The notes: a model not told the origin generated them from the letters alone. Shown: positions 23,573-36,104, counted from the stretch's first letter. The stretch: DNA of 64,000 nt from Pyrus communis (GCF_963583255.1 NC_084807.1:7234872-7298871), one strand, 5' to 3'. Translations and numbers: made by a program.

Positions 23573-24985
23573 AGCTCTTGAAAGTGTTTTTGTATATACA
23601 GCTGAACTCTTGAAGTTGTTGAAGTGGTGTTTCTAGATTACAAATGTTGGAGTGTTTTTTTTTTTTTTTTTTCTTTTTTTCTTCTCTAATTTACTAACAT
23701 TGTTTTAGCTAATTCCCATTAAGGATCTTATTTAGACCCAACAATTTTGTTTCGGGACACAACATGCATTCCACCCACGTCTTATTTGAAAGAAATTACC
23801 ATTATTCTCTCACGAGAACCAAGTTTAGTTCATGAAATTCCCTCACTTAAGTAAAATATAAAACCTAACATCTCAATTTCTCTCTACACCCAAGCAAACA
23901 CATATGGGGCAACGTATGCCAAAGGAATTAGAGAAGAAAAATAAGATTTATTGTATGTCAATGTGGATGTGATTGTTTTGGAAAAGTAGGGTCTTCTTGT
24001 TATATTAGTCGCTTATAAAATTCATAAATTATCATGCAAGTAAACATAAAAATTAATACATACTAATAAACAAAACAGAATGCTAATGCACATGAAAATA
24101 GATTAGAAAAACCTGAAAATATGGTCGAGTCAAGAATTAGGTTCTTTCTTCTTAAGACAATTTACCCACTACGGTGCCCTTAGTTGCTTGGTGCTTGTCT
24201 CCCAAGACACAATGACCAGCAGTGAACCATGGTTGTGTTGAACTCTCTAAAAAATTCACTTAATCTCTAAGCATGATATGACTCACATGAACTTGTATGA
24301 TTCCACATTTTTTATTGACTTTTGACTCAATATGATGAGCCTTTTATATAAATGTAGAAGTGACTCTTCAAGAACTCTTCAGAATAGTTATCTTTTCCTT
24401 AAGAATCAATAGCTGCATCTTTTCAATTAAAAGGAAAATGTTGCACCTTAAAGAGAGTTAAGATTTCCCTATAAAACTAATTGACAGTATGGAGAGTAAC
24501 CCAATTACTTATTAACACATACAAGATCTATATTTTTTCCGATGTGTAATTCACTCTCAACACACCTAGTCACAAACTTATTCACAAATAGTCACAATTC
24601 ATCAAATATAATTTTCATACACATAAAATTTAATTCATTTTGAATTAAATTTTCTAACAGGTTGTAGGTTGTGATACATGCTATCAATTGTACGTGGTAG
24701 AGATTTGCCATATCTAATTTCCTCAAATATCAAATGAAGTTAAATGGGATTTGATTTTAAAATGAAAAAAAATACGACACGAGGAAAGCACTGTCGTAAA
24801 TGTCAACCTTGCTCAGGTCTTCTAGATACCAACTTACTTTCTGAGACATTGCTTGACTGGAAGATACGATCGAGCCACCAAATCAGCCCTAATTGATCAT
24901 TAAGTTTAATTGCATGATTCGTGTATTCATATTTGAGAGATCAACTATGACACATGTTCACTGACATGATAACGTCACATGTCAG

Positions 24986-24987
<2 letters not shown>

Positions 24988-25027
<40 letters not shown>
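24988..25027. repeat. (TA)n microsatellite
   Basis: About 20 uninterrupted TA units. Confidence 0.95.
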
Positions 25028-25031
<4 letters not shown>

Positions 25032-25513
25032 AGTATAAAACGCTATCATAATAATACACTTGTGTCATATAAATCTTTCTCCATACTTAAAGGTAGGGTC
25101 ATTTCTGAATTTTCGAATGACCTATGCGACATTTGCAAAAGGGGCCTTTCTTATAAGACAATATTCAAAAATAAAAAATAAAATAATTGAACAATGTATT
25201 GAATGTATTGATGCTCAAAAGAACTACTGAACAAATTTTGTGCTTCTTTTTCTTTAACAAAGAACCTATCAATGTCTCATTTTTTAGACTGAGTCAGTTG
25301 TTCAACTTTTCTTTTTCTTTGGTGCTTTAAGTAGCCAAATGGTTATTTTCTAGTAGGTGTCATATCTTATATCTCAAACAAGATTACAATTAAATTATAG
25401 TAAGTATGAACAATGAAACTTGATAGCCGCAATGCCTATGCGTCTAATGATTTTTTATGGCTGCTCATTTCTTGTTGTGACAATTACTTGATTAATTCTT
25501 GAGTTTTTCCCTG

Positions 25514-25862
25514 AAAAGTTCAAAAGAAAAAAAAATATATTATAGATGAGAAATACTTAAATTTTTAAATTCCAACTCAAGATATTTAAATTAGTAAATA
25601 TCTTACTATAGTCAAAGTATGCATCACTCTGATCACTTGAATTGTTTCCGTGATATGAAAATTTCTCTTCAATTGCATGAAACTATGAATAAAAAGTACA
25701 AAAGAAAAAAATTATTATAAACGAGAAATATCTAAATCTTCAAATTTCAAATCAGTATATTTATATTAGTAAATATCTTACTTTAATCAAAGTCTGCATC
25801 ACTCCAATCGCTTGAAGTCTCAGTGATAAAAATTTTTCTTAACTGCATGAAATTATGAATCC
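25514..25862. repeat. tandem duplication of a ~178-bp unit
   Basis: Two diverged copies (25514-25691 and 25692-25862). Both hold AAAGAAAAAA, GAGAAATA(C/T)(T/C)TAAAT, TTAGTAAATATCTTACT and GCATGAAA(C/T)TATGAAT in the same order. Confidence 0.8.
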
Positions 25863-26082
25863 GGGTTTAATGGGACAAAGAGTAGTGGAGAAGGGAGGTA
25901 CATGAGCGCAACGTGGGGTGTGGGGCGTCTGGTGTGACAAATAAAAGTGGATTCTAACTCTTAATTGATAATCGAAAATTGATAACCTTTTCGGTTTGAC
26001 TCTGACTTCTTTGTTGTATTTAATTGATTACATTTTATATTGCTTTATAATACGTGTAGGCTTGTGGTTTGTGGGCTCTGCT

Positions 26083-26085
<3 letters not shown>

Positions 26086-26127
<42 letters not shown>
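26086..26127. repeat. (TA)n microsatellite
   Basis: About 20 TA units, just upstream of the Cassandra array. Confidence 0.95.
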
Positions 26128-26129
<2 letters not shown>

Positions 26130-26599
26130 CTCGAATTAGCATTTTTATATATATTTATTATTATTTTATATAATAATATTAAATATAGAGTGACTCGTGG
26201 GTAATACGATAACTAATCAGGTTGATAAGAACATGCTAACAACAAGTTCTTAACAGGTTTACACGAGAGTAACTCGTGGATAACCCGTTTCAACAAGTTA
26301 AGAAAAAAATTATTTTGTTGATTTTAAAATTTAAACTACTAAAAAAACTTACTATAAAATAAAATAGCCGAAGTGTTTATGTATATATTGTATATTAAAT
26401 ATGTATTATTATATTATTATTATATATGAATTTAAAAAATGTAAGTTTTATTTATTTATTTATTTATTTTTATAGTATACTATAGACAAAGTGTCACATC
26501 CCGGCCTGGGGCGGATCACTTCCCGAGCCCGACTCCACCACCGTAGCACGATATTGTCCGCTTTGGGCTTACCATTCCCTCACGGTTTTGTTTTTGGGA

Positions 26600-26690
26600 A
26601 CTCACGAGCAACTTCCCAGTGGGTCACCCATCATGGGATTGCTCTAGCCCCCTTATCGCTTAACTTCGGAGTTCCTACGGAACCCGAAGC
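26600..26690 (-). promoter_or_regulatory. 5S-rRNA-like Pol III internal promoter in the Cassandra LTR
   Basis: On the minus strand this part of the LTR reads GGAACTCCGAAGTTAAGCG and later GATGGGTGACC with CTGGGAAGT. These match the internal control region of plant 5S rRNA genes from memory. The same block recurs in the other two LTRs, at roughly 26956-27046 and 27311-27401. In this family the block is thought to drive Pol III transcription. It is not a functional 5S gene. Confidence 0.85.
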
Positions 26691-26776
26691 CAGTGAGCTC
26701 CCAAAAGGCCTCGTGCTAGGTAGAGATGCGAATATACATTTAAGGATCACTCCCCTGGGCGATGTGGGATGTCACA

Positions 26777-26847
26777 ATCCACCCCCCTTAGGGGCCCGAC
26801 GTCCTCGTCGGCACACACGCGACCTGGGTTAGGCTCTGATACCAAAT
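26777..26847 (-). other. Cassandra internal domain, copy 1
   Basis: 71 bp between LTR 1 and LTR 2, with PBS TGGTATCAGAGCC and polypurine tract on the minus strand. It is nearly identical to the second copy at 27132-27202 (CCTGGG versus CCAGGG near the tRNA site is one visible difference). Confidence 0.9.
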
Positions 26848-27131
26848 TGTCACATCCCGGCCCGGGGGGGACCACTTCCCAGGCCCGCTCCACCACCTTA
26901 GCACGATATTGTCCGCTATGGGCTTACCATTCCCTCACGGTTTTGTTTTTGGGAACTCACGAGCAACTTCCCAGTGGGTCACCCATCATGGGATTGCTCT
27001 AGCCCCCTTCTCGCTTAACTTCGGAGTTCCTACGGAACCCGAAGCTAGTGAGCTCCCAAAAGGTCTCGTGCTAGGTAGGGATGAGAATATACATTTAAGG
27101 ATCACTCCCCTGGGCGATGTGGGATGTCACA

Positions 27132-27202
27132 ATCCACCCCCCTTAGGGGCCCGACGTCCTCGTCGGCACACACGCGACCAGGGTTAGGCTCTGATACCAA
27201 AT
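27132..27202 (-). other. Cassandra internal domain, copy 2
   Basis: Second 71-bp internal domain between LTR 2 and LTR 3, with the same PBS and polypurine tract. Its presence makes the array LTR-int-LTR-int-LTR. Confidence 0.9.
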
Positions 27203-27831
27203 TGTCACATCCCGGCCCGGGGCGGATCACTTCCCGGGCCCGACTCCACCACCGTAGCACGATATTGTCCGCTTTGGGCTTACCATTCCCTCACGGTTTT
27301 GTTTTTGGGAACTCACGAGCAACTTCCCAGTGGGTCACCCATCATGGGATTGCTCTAGCCCCCTTCTCGCTTAACTTCGAAGTTCCTACGGAACCCGAAG
27401 CTAGTGAGCTCCCAAAAGGCCTCGTGCTAGGTAGAGATGAGAATATACATTTAAGGATCACTCCCCTGGGCGATGTGGGATGTCACACAAAGACTGATAT
27501 TAAAAAACATAAAACATATCAAGTAATTTAAAAATACCAAACACATTAAAAATTTATAATAATTAATTTACAAGTGCCAAAAATATGAAAAAAAATATAT
27601 GCAAATGCTTGTGATCGCATTGAGGATGAATATATTGTTGTTTGAATTTTTAAAACTATACAAACCCTTATAAATAGTATTTTTAAGGGAGTTCAAAACA
27701 AATAAAATTCATAATCATTAATGTACAAGTCTGAAAAATGTAAAATAAAGCCTCGTGATTGCATCCTCTATACTTAGATGATGGTTACATGGTTGTTTAC
27801 ATTTTTAAAACCTTCCAAATCTCATGATTAG

Positions 27832-30233
27832 AAACACACCTCGACCCGGAATGTCAACTAGGACTCCGAATCGAGCTGTGTTGGCCGCCACTTGGAAGGT
27901 GACGAAGCCATAAAGTGTAATGATGTGGAAAATGTGAATAAATTTAAACCTAAAAGTGCCTAAATACGAGAGTGCGCTGTGAGCGGAAATGAACTCATTT
28001 CACATGTGACGTCAAAGCATAAGTACATAGTAAGATAGGGTAAGAGTGATACCATCGATGGTAATCATCTACACCAAGATTTGCCAATAGTCCTCGTTGG
28101 TATGAAAGCTCTACTACTAGAACCTGGAGGGGCAAAAAAAAAAAACAAGGGTAAGAGGGCCTGAAAATAAAGTTTTAATAAAAACCTTCTGAAAACGTTA
28201 TAACCCCTCGTTGTAAAACCTGTATAGTTTCCAGAAAATCATAGTACGTGTAAGTATGAAATCAAATGCAAATCAACCGTAAATCCAGAAATATTCCAAT
28301 CACTACATATCGGCAGCCACACAATAAAATCAGGTGCTCATCAATCCATGCTGACACATGAGTTGGAGTTGCCTAATGCAACTTGTACGACAGTGTCGGA
28401 GTTGCCTATTATTGCCTAAAACATAAATATAGTAATGCCATAACTCAATCATTTCAAATAACATCGTAAACTCACTTGAACTTACCTACGCGTCCCGCGT
28501 TCACCTTAGCACTTCCAAGCATTCAGAACAATTATATGCAGGGAATATGCATATGGATATGCCATGATGCAATCTAAAACTTAACCATATCATAGTATTT
28601 AAAAAAAAAAATTATATATATATATATGACATGGCATAAAATGCATAAATCAATTCAAAAGAATTTGTGGAACTATCAATCATATATATACTATAAAAAT
28701 GAAAATACCCACTCACCTGAGATCCGCACAACAACTCTCTCGCACGAATATCTAGGCGTCACGAAAGATCATTGCCTAGAACAAATATTCAGTCACGTCT
28801 CAGAATTATTATCGATAGAACACGTAACTTACATAAAACACATCCCCAAGGACGTTCTAGAATGATTTGAGACCCATTGACCAAAAATGAATCGTCGGTC
28901 AAAGATCAACGGTAAGGTCCACAACCCTATGTAACTCAATCCAGAAGATCCGCATCTCGGATTTTTGATCCGTAACTTCTAAAGATCCACATTATACTTT
29001 TAGAACATCATACTAAGGTTTCATTATGACCCAACGGTTAAATCTTCGCCAATTGCAAAATTCAAGTGGCAGTCAACGTTTTATTTTACGAACTTACAAA
29101 TCCAATTCGGGAAGATCCATTTGTCAGATTCCCAATCTATAAGTTTCTAATATCCTAAAATATTACGTACTATAATGTACTAAGGTTTGGTGACGATCCA
29201 ATGGTCGGATTGTCAATTTCACATAATGTTCAAGTAGCGGTCTTTATCAAAACTATGTTCAAACGATGAGATTTTATCAATTGGACTTCACCTATGGAAT
29301 TGGGGTGTCAAACTTAGCTTAGGAAGGTCAGGGGGCGACTCGGCTCACGCGCCGTTGCACATGGTGGTCGGCCGCCCCAATTTGCCTGAGAATTCAACTA
29401 TCTCCAAAAATTCTCAAATTTTATAGAAATGAAGATCTCAGAGTAAAGCAAGTTTTATACCTGTGACCAAGTTCAATTTGACTAGGAAATGCTCCAATTT
29501 CACTCAAACCCACCGGAACCCTAAAATGGGTGAACTTCGATTCTCCTTCCTCGGTATTCCAACGTCTCTACCACTGGTTGGGTCTTGTTCTTGGGTCCAA
29601 GGGAAGTTGACTAAGGGTAGTTGTGGGTCGTAGAACTCACCAGATCGAAGGAATCACCGTCGAGCACCTCAGGTGCTCCGGTGAAGTTCTACACAGTTTT
29701 GGACCTAAAACCCTTTGAATTTGGGTGGAGATGGTAAAGGGGAGGTTGTAAAAGAGATTGCAGGTGATGGATGGTTGAGTTTCACGTGAAAAATGGATGA
29801 GATTGGCTGGAATTCACACCAGTTCGAAACCGGATTGCGGAGCATGGATGGGTCGACGGGAAAGGGTGGTTCTTTCTCACCCTTCTTGATTGGTCCCTCA
29901 TTCCCCCCCCCCAATCTTTGATTGGTCCTAAAAAAAAAATGATTGGGTCGGTCCTCAACCTTGATTGGTTACAATTCCCACATGGTGGGAGTTTTAATCA
30001 ATCTAAAATTCATAGCTTAGTAAAACGACTTCAAATATCCGTAACTATACCGTTAAAACCTGGATTCGCAACCGGCTTTCGCCTATGCTTTCGCTGCTTC
30101 GAGATCTATTCGGAGACATTAATTGTGACTTCGAACGGTCAACGAAAGTCAAACATCTTTGCCTCTAAGGGCATTTTTGTAAAATCACTACTTTAAAATT
30201 TATAAAACTTAAAATTAGGGACGAGTTGTCACA
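27832..30233 (-). mobile_element. long solo LTR (2.4 kb)
   Basis: Flanked by a 5-bp duplication ATTAG (27827-27831 and 30234-30238). On the minus strand it starts TGTGACAACTCGTCCC, a common plant gypsy LTR start, and ends near CCGGGTCGAGGTGTG. The last bases depart from the usual CA end. There is no coding capacity; the short ORFs inside are random. The flanks join into the repeat family seen uninterrupted at 11720-11790, which supports insertion. It could also be a fragment of an unknown element, but the duplication argues for a solo LTR. Confidence 0.72.
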
Positions 30234-30345
30234 ATTAGTGTTTTTTATTTGAGTGCAAAATTAATAAAATTAATAGAAATTATTGTAGGAGTGTGAAAAA
30301 TGTAAAATAAAACTATATACAATCACTCGTGATGACAAGCTTTAC

Positions 30346-31577
30346 AACTTTCTTGAAGTGCTTAACTTCGAAATCTGACATCATAATTCATAAACCTTAG
30401 ATTTGAATTTGACCGTCGATTGTAGTTTACGCTTTATTCTATTCACCAAATTTCATTTTTTTAGATTTCCATTATTTATTGATTTAAAATATATTTACTT
30501 TAACAGATAACGAGTCGGATTGTATTACTTGATAATATTAATATGTCGATTTTGAGTCAGGTCATATTAGTCGTTTACTTTAACGAGTGTTACATGACAC
30601 GACTCGATCCATTAAGATATCGGGTATATTGTGAAAACGACATAAACACAAAAAAACATGACACGAATGCCAAGTTTACTTCCAATCCACCAAACATGAA
30701 TAAGCAAAGCAATGCAACCATTTAGCAAGGAATGGTGCAATTTGTTCTCAATTAACATTTTATGCTTTTAAGGAGAAGTCAATAAAGAAGAATTTTAGAA
30801 AGTGGTATTGGCCTTTAGTTAGAGAAATTTTTTTGTTTTTATTAACTTTAGTTGAATAGAAGAATTATTTCAATTGACTCAAGGTAAGTTACATTAAAGG
30901 GATTGAGGAATTCTAAATAAAAAAAGTGTTCTTTGAAATGAACGTAAAAGTATTTTCAAATTTTGTAAAATAAAATGTCTATTAATCCATGCCGAAATAT
31001 GAAATTATTATCGACATGAACCAAATTTATGCATTATATTTTATTTGTAATGCTTTAGGATTTTGAGTTTTTTTTTTTTGTTGGATATAGAGAGATCAGT
31101 TATCGGGCTTTCGTTGAAACCTAGTTCAGCTCAGAAGCACGAGTATGGGAATTCGTGAAATCTCAAAAGAATTTTGATTTGAAAACGGCGAGGATTCGAT
31201 AATTAAAAAAATATTAATATGTAATAATATATACTAGCATTTGCTTACACACTTCGTATGCATGAACATATTTTTTTTTAGAAAATGAGAAGGGGGGGAG
31301 AGAGAGAGAGAGAGAGAACGTTGGGAAGTGGGAGGTTTTTGTTTTTGGTTTATTTTTTTTTATAAATATTGGAGGTATTTTAATATCATTTATAGGTGAG
31401 ACTTCAATAAAAAACTGTAAAATTTGAACTTGTGAAATTACATTATTGCCCATTATTTTTTTTATTTTTTATGATAGAAGGCTAATTTGTCTTTTCATCA
31501 TCTTTTGGTTGACGACAAAGAAGGTTTTATTAATTAGTAGAAATATATATATACACACACACATAATTAATTTTACA
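30346..31577. other. intergenic, no gene seen
   Basis: AT-rich non-coding DNA with a (GA)n tract at about 31297-31318. No ORF or element end recognised. Confidence 0.4.
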
Positions 31578-31758
31578 AAGCCCTTTAAGGGAGGGATCTC
31601 ATTAAAAAAAAAAAAAACAAAAGAAAAAAAGAAAAAAAAGAGGATTAGTTGTGGAGCCGACACCAACTTCAACAATCCAAACTATTTATTTTTCAAATTG
31701 CATCTCATAGATTATCCTTACAAAATATTACCTAAATCAGAAATATTTGAAGCATCTA

Positions 31759-34078
31759 GGGGTGGGCAAATGGGTAGAGGAACTGCTGATCGGGGCGGAT
31801 AATGTAGGTTCGGGACGGGTACGGGCTAGGTCCTATTTTTTTTTTTTTTGGAACAAACGGGGCGGGCCGGGCCGGGCCTTTGTTATGTACGAGGCGGGCT
31901 GGTTCCTAAACCTTAGAAAAAGGGGACCCCAGACCAATCCGTTTGTAATTATAATCAACGGTCAAGATTGAATGATAACCTATCATGCAATCTGAACGGT
32001 TAATTTCTAACCTAGGGTTCCAGAATCAGTTTCAGATTTTCAGTCTCTCTCTCACAGTCTCAAAATCCCACCTCTCCACCATCTTGAATCCCTACTCCGA
32101 CGACATTCCAGAGGATACCCATCACCGCCGCCGCGACCAACACAACGACACCACCACCACCCATCCAGCCATCCTCCGACCTTGACGACATCCGTTACTT
32201 CGCCGGCTACCGTAAGTCTACTTCTCCGAATTTTATTTTTGTTGATGCGGAGGATTTGATGAATGCATGAATAATAGGATTTGATTAGAGCCTAAATCTT
32301 TAGGTGGGAGTAATTTGATGAATGCATGAACATTTGGGTGAAGGAATTGTGGATCTGTTTGGATAATTTCTATGTATGGCTTTGCCCTGGAATTAAGGCA
32401 AGATCTATGATGATTTCTCAAGTCCGATGAACCTCTTGTTGTTTCTCGTTCTCTCTGTTTTCGATTTTATTTGTCGTCCTCGGAACATTTGGGTGAAGGA
32501 CTTGAAAAGCTTCAAATAATCAATGTGTTTTAGCGCTGAGAACCATTTCTGTGTTTCGTAAGACTGGAGGTCATTAGATTATCTTCAATGTCAGTAATAT
32601 GATATTTGAAAACGTAATAGATTGTCCCTCCCCGCGCTCTGAAGTTTCAGTAGTGTTGGCCATTCTGTTATAAATATCATAAGTAGGTCGGACCAGATTT
32701 TAGAACCTCAATAGGCTAAGGGCTGGTTTGGTATTGCTGTGCTTTGAATAAAAGCTGCTTCTGCTGTGCTGTGAGAATAAGCAGCTGTGAAATAAAGCAG
32801 CAGAGTGTTTGGTAAACTTTTTTGTAAAAGTGCTTTTGAAAAAAAAAAAGCAGTATTAGAGTGTTTGATAAACTTTTATGTAAAACAGATGTGAAAAAAA
32901 GCCGGTTTTTCAAAGTTAGGTTTTGCAGCTTCTTGTTTTTGGCTTTTTTTCATCCAAAACTGTGAAAAAAAACTGAAGCTGAGTGTTTACCAAACACAAA
33001 AACAGCTCCCAGCTTTTTTTGATAGCAGCTTTTTTCAGAATCACCTCAGTACCAAACCAGGTATAAGCTTAATTTGTATATGAATATTGCAAAGGGAGAA
33101 GGAAGGATAAGTTGTGGGTTTGGTATGCCATGGTCGGTTTATATAGAGGTCCTGATGCGGTTGGAATTGAACAGGTGTATTACTTAATCATGCTGTAACT
33201 AATTTTGGATAATGGATGTTGTATATTGAAGTTGAAACTTTTCAACTTGCTCCATTTCCTTTTTTGTTTTGTGGAAATAGAAAGCAAGTTGCTTTCCTTG
33301 TCTGCAAACAAGTAGCTCACGATTACCTACCTACTTCAATACCATTATTGAATAATTCCAGATATTTCTGAGTTTTTTTTTATTTGTTTCATTGAATTTT
33401 GGGTACGTTTGTTGGAAAATAAGTTTTTGAAGAGAGTGTTGGAAAATAATTAAATTAGGACACTGTTTTTTTCTTTTCCTAAGTTAGGAAGTTGGTTCGT
33501 TTTTACGTTAGGGTTTTTTTGATATTTTATTTTGGACTCTCGGAATTTGGATATGTTGTTATTTTGGACGTTGGTAGTGCTGTGGTAGAAACCTAGAATC
33601 ATAGAATCTATGCAATTGCTGCAATCTGTGGTTTGCAGTATGTGTAAATTGCAATGATCTGCTATAACCAACATAATCTGCAGCAGTGATCTTCCTTTTA
33701 CCAAAAGCCAACTTTATCCGAAAGAATTGTTAAAGTTGAACATGTGCAGTTGTGCACCAGAAGATGGCTGCAATATATTTTATATAGCTAATAGCTTTAA
33801 ATTTTTGTAGGACGAATATTGGGCTCCTCAAGATTTCAAGAGGCTATTATCGAACGATGTTTGAATCTATGCCGGTGTAATGGTTGGAATGTAATATGTT
33901 TAAAACTGAATTTGTGCTACTGTAATTGTCTTTTCCCAAACAATAAAAAAAAAAAAAAAAAAAAGTGAACCGTGGACCCTGCCCGTACCGGCCGGTTTCA
34001 AACGGGCAGGGTTCGGTTCAATTCCTGTAATGAAATATGATGTACCTGGCCCGGCCCGGCCCGTACCCAGCCTGAGAG
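31759..34078 (+). mobile_element. hAT-like nested element carrying gene-like sequence
   Basis: 2320 bp inserted in the older element with a GCATCTA duplication (31752-31758 and 34079-34085; 8 bp with one mismatch is possible). The left end GGGGTGGGCAAA resembles hAT termini; the right end is less similar. Both ends hold GC-rich blocks of GGGCCGGGCC type. Inside are gene-like parts: a CT-rich leader and possible first exon ending at a TACC/GTAAGT donor (about 32040-32212), and a possible last exon after TTTTTGTAG near 33811 that reads DEYWAPQDFKRLLSNDV and stops. An A-run follows at 33944. The source gene was not recognised. Confidence 0.55.
32720..33063. mobile_element. PIF/Harbinger-type MITE nested in the hAT-like element
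   Basis: 344 bp flanked by TAA (32717-32719 and 33064-33066). The left end holds GGCTGGTTTGGTA; the right end on the reverse strand holds CCTGGTTTGGTA. The inside is made of AGCAGCTTTTT-like repeats in both orientations. It is the third layer of nesting at this site. Confidence 0.82.
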
Positions 34079-34326
34079 GCATCTAATTAAGTTAAAAGAA
34101 ATTGACAAACACTATATTTTAAAAAATATTAAATATTATCATGATAATTAAATAGGTAAATGGTTTCGAATTGAATTGAACTTTTTGCAATAACGATCTA
34201 TGAATTGAGACTTACGAAATACACAATTTGAGTTGTTGAAGTTTGATGTGGAGTAGGTTCCACAATTAATTCCTATTTTTTGAAAAAAAAAAAAAAAAAA
34301 AAGGAGACCCATTCTCTGAAAGGACT

Positions 34327-34959
34327 TGATTAATTTTAAACGTATTTTATTTAACCAAAAACCAAACTCATGATCAAATATTTGATCAAATCTGAAGATT
34401 TAAAAGGATCAATTCATATTTATGGTCCATGATTTGAATTTGGAATCTACAGAAAACAAAACAGAAGAACCCAAGTAATCTACAACCCCTATAGTTACTA
34501 GCACCGCCACCCGAACTCCACAGACGATCAAAACAATATGTCGCCTCCCACGAACGCCTGAGATCAACAGTCACACCAGCGAAACCCGCATAATTGAGGA
34601 AGAAGAAAGCCTCATTATCCTCCAAGTAGCACCACAACGATCGCCCATAGATCCGCGACAAATGCAGATGAACACATGCAGTGGCGGATCCGAATTAAGG
34701 ATAGGTGGAAAGATGGAGCCAAAAGATGAAGATGATGGAGGGAGATGGACCCAAGGAGGTGGAGGAACGGATGATTGGGATTTGGGGTTCAAAACTTCAA
34801 GATATTGAAATCAAAGACAAGAATATTAGCAGGATGAGGAAATCGAGACTGAAACGGGATGAGGAGAATCACAGACTAATCATACAATGACGATCAATGC
34901 CTCACCCGGAGGCTTCCAAACGGGCGATTTGGGTTGAGAAGAAGGTGATCTAGTACATG
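34327..34959. other. unassigned sequence
   Basis: Less AT-rich than the neighbouring repeats. The sequence CAGTGGCGGATCCG at about 34679 resembles a hAT terminus, but I found no partner. No protein family was recognised on either strand. Confidence 0.3.
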
Positions 34960-35270
34960 TAACCAGTCAGTGAATCTTACAAACAGAAAACATAATTTGC
35001 TACTGGTTAAGTAGACTACCACAAAGAGTGAACCATTCATCCAAAGCTTATATACATACATCATCAAAGACGAGAAACAAATCCTAAAATCTAAACTTTA
35101 CTGGGTAGTGGTCCGGTGGATCTTTTTCGGTAAACAAGGAGAATGGACCATCTTCTAGTGGCGGCCGAGGCGATGATGCTGAGATGTCAGGCTCTCTCGG
35201 GTGAGTTGGATAACCAAGAAGGGAAGATCGATTCAAAAGCTTTGTCCATATCAAGATAATTCAACTGTTA
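34960..35270 (-). pseudogene. duplicated 3' end of a JMJ25-like gene
   Basis: Clearly homologous to 59620-59890: both share AAACAAATCCTAAA(A)TCTAAA, CGGTGGATCTT(T/C)TTCGGTAAACA and GATGTCAGGCTCTC(T/C)CGGGTGAGTT on the plus strand. Read on the minus strand an open stretch ends at the TAG at 35091-35093. It contains GYPTHPREPDI and SLFTEKDPP, matching GYTTHPGEPDI of the 59-kb gene. The reading frame upstream of about 35250 is not maintained. With the exon relics at 39.6 kb it forms a broken second copy of the locus. Confidence 0.65.
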
Positions 35271-36104
35271 TTCATACAATAACAAGTAATGAGTACATTA
35301 TTATGGAATCCACATTGAAAGAAAACACTCAAAACATATCAACATGGAAAACCCGAAAAACAAAACCAAAGTGAACGAGAAACCCATATCCAAAGTGAAG
35401 TCCAGAATCTAACTTTATCCCACATTGGCCTAAAAATTTTGCTTCTTCCTTTCAATCGAAATAACCCAAATACTACTGCTGTTAACACACTGCAGAAACT
35501 CTCAACAACGAAAAAAAACTGAATTGCATGAAAAGGGCAGCACCAACTTTAACGTAGCAACCTGAAGTAGACCACAATCTCAAAGCCACTTGACAATGAC
35601 CAAACATCGGTGAGCAAATAAAAAAAAAAAACAAAAATATGGATTGTCCGGTTGAAGGACCACATAAGGCACACAATAAGTACTTAAACCCAACTCAACT
35701 ATTTCCATTATTGCCTCCGTCTTTGACAAGCCCTTGACAACAACATAAGGAGAACGCCAGAGTTCGCTCATCCTAAACCCCTCATTTAAGACAAAAAAAA
35801 GAGTGATAATTGCCGGTAAGTTTAATATCAGCAGTTAAATAACAAATTTCAAATGAAGGTTCCATGACTTGCAGTATTATCCTTTTCTCTATTTGTTCTT
35901 TTTTATTTTTTTTCAAATAAGAACAGAATTATTCATGCTTTACTCTATCTCAAACATGGATGTTTTTATACGAGAAAAATTTTAAAATTTATGCATGAAA
36001 AGATTAAATACATTGTCCATTCTAAATATTAGGACTTCCAGCTTTATTTGACACCAAAGACACATTTTTAATGCCACTCGTGCTAGTCAACTACTTCTAT
36101 AAAC
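35271..36104. other. unassigned, no gene seen
   Basis: Sequence between the JMJ 3'-end relic and the Harbinger element. Some of it may be diverged locus DNA. No exon with family resemblance could be supported. Confidence 0.3.

Larger units (their letters stand above)
23573..26491. other. intergenic with TA microsatellites and a tandem duplication
   Basis: Non-coding and very AT-rich. Its distinct items are listed separately: TA runs at 24988-25027 and 26086-26127 and a 178-bp tandem duplication at 25514-25862. No gene seen. Confidence 0.4.
26492..27487 (-). mobile_element. Cassandra TRIM retrotransposon, three-LTR tandem form
   Basis: A 996-bp array flanked by CAAAG on both sides (26487-26491 and 27488-27492). 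It holds three LTRs (26492-26776, 26848-27131 and 27203-27487; 285, 284 and 285 bp) and two 71-bp internal domains. Read on the minus strand each LTR runs from TGTGACATCCC to GGGATGTGACA. After the LTR comes the primer binding site TGGTATCAGAGCC, complementary to initiator-Met tRNA. A polypurine tract AAGGGGGGTGGAT precedes the next LTR. The LTRs carry a 5S-rRNA-like block. Cassandra encodes no protein and must move with enzymes supplied in trans. The open frames across this array are not genes. Confidence 0.95.
31578..34326. mobile_element. inverted-repeat element interrupted by a nested insertion
   Basis: The two halves (31578-31758 and 34079-34326) together match the intact copy at 18413-18802. 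The left half has CCCTTTAAGGGAGGGATCTC and GGATTAGTTGTGG. The right half has GACAAACACTATATTTTA and ends in a sequence reading CCTTTCAGAGAATGGGTCTC on the reverse strand. A 2.3-kb element was inserted between them. Confidence 0.8.

Noticed and set aside
26600..26690. A 5S rRNA gene
   Set aside because: Only parts of the internal control region match; it is embedded in LTRs with PBS and polypurine tract, so it is Cassandra and not a 5S locus.
26491..27531. Several open frames with nearly identical proteins across 26.5-27.5 kb
   Set aside because: They lie across Cassandra LTRs and internal domains, which are non-coding; the repetition comes from the three-LTR array.
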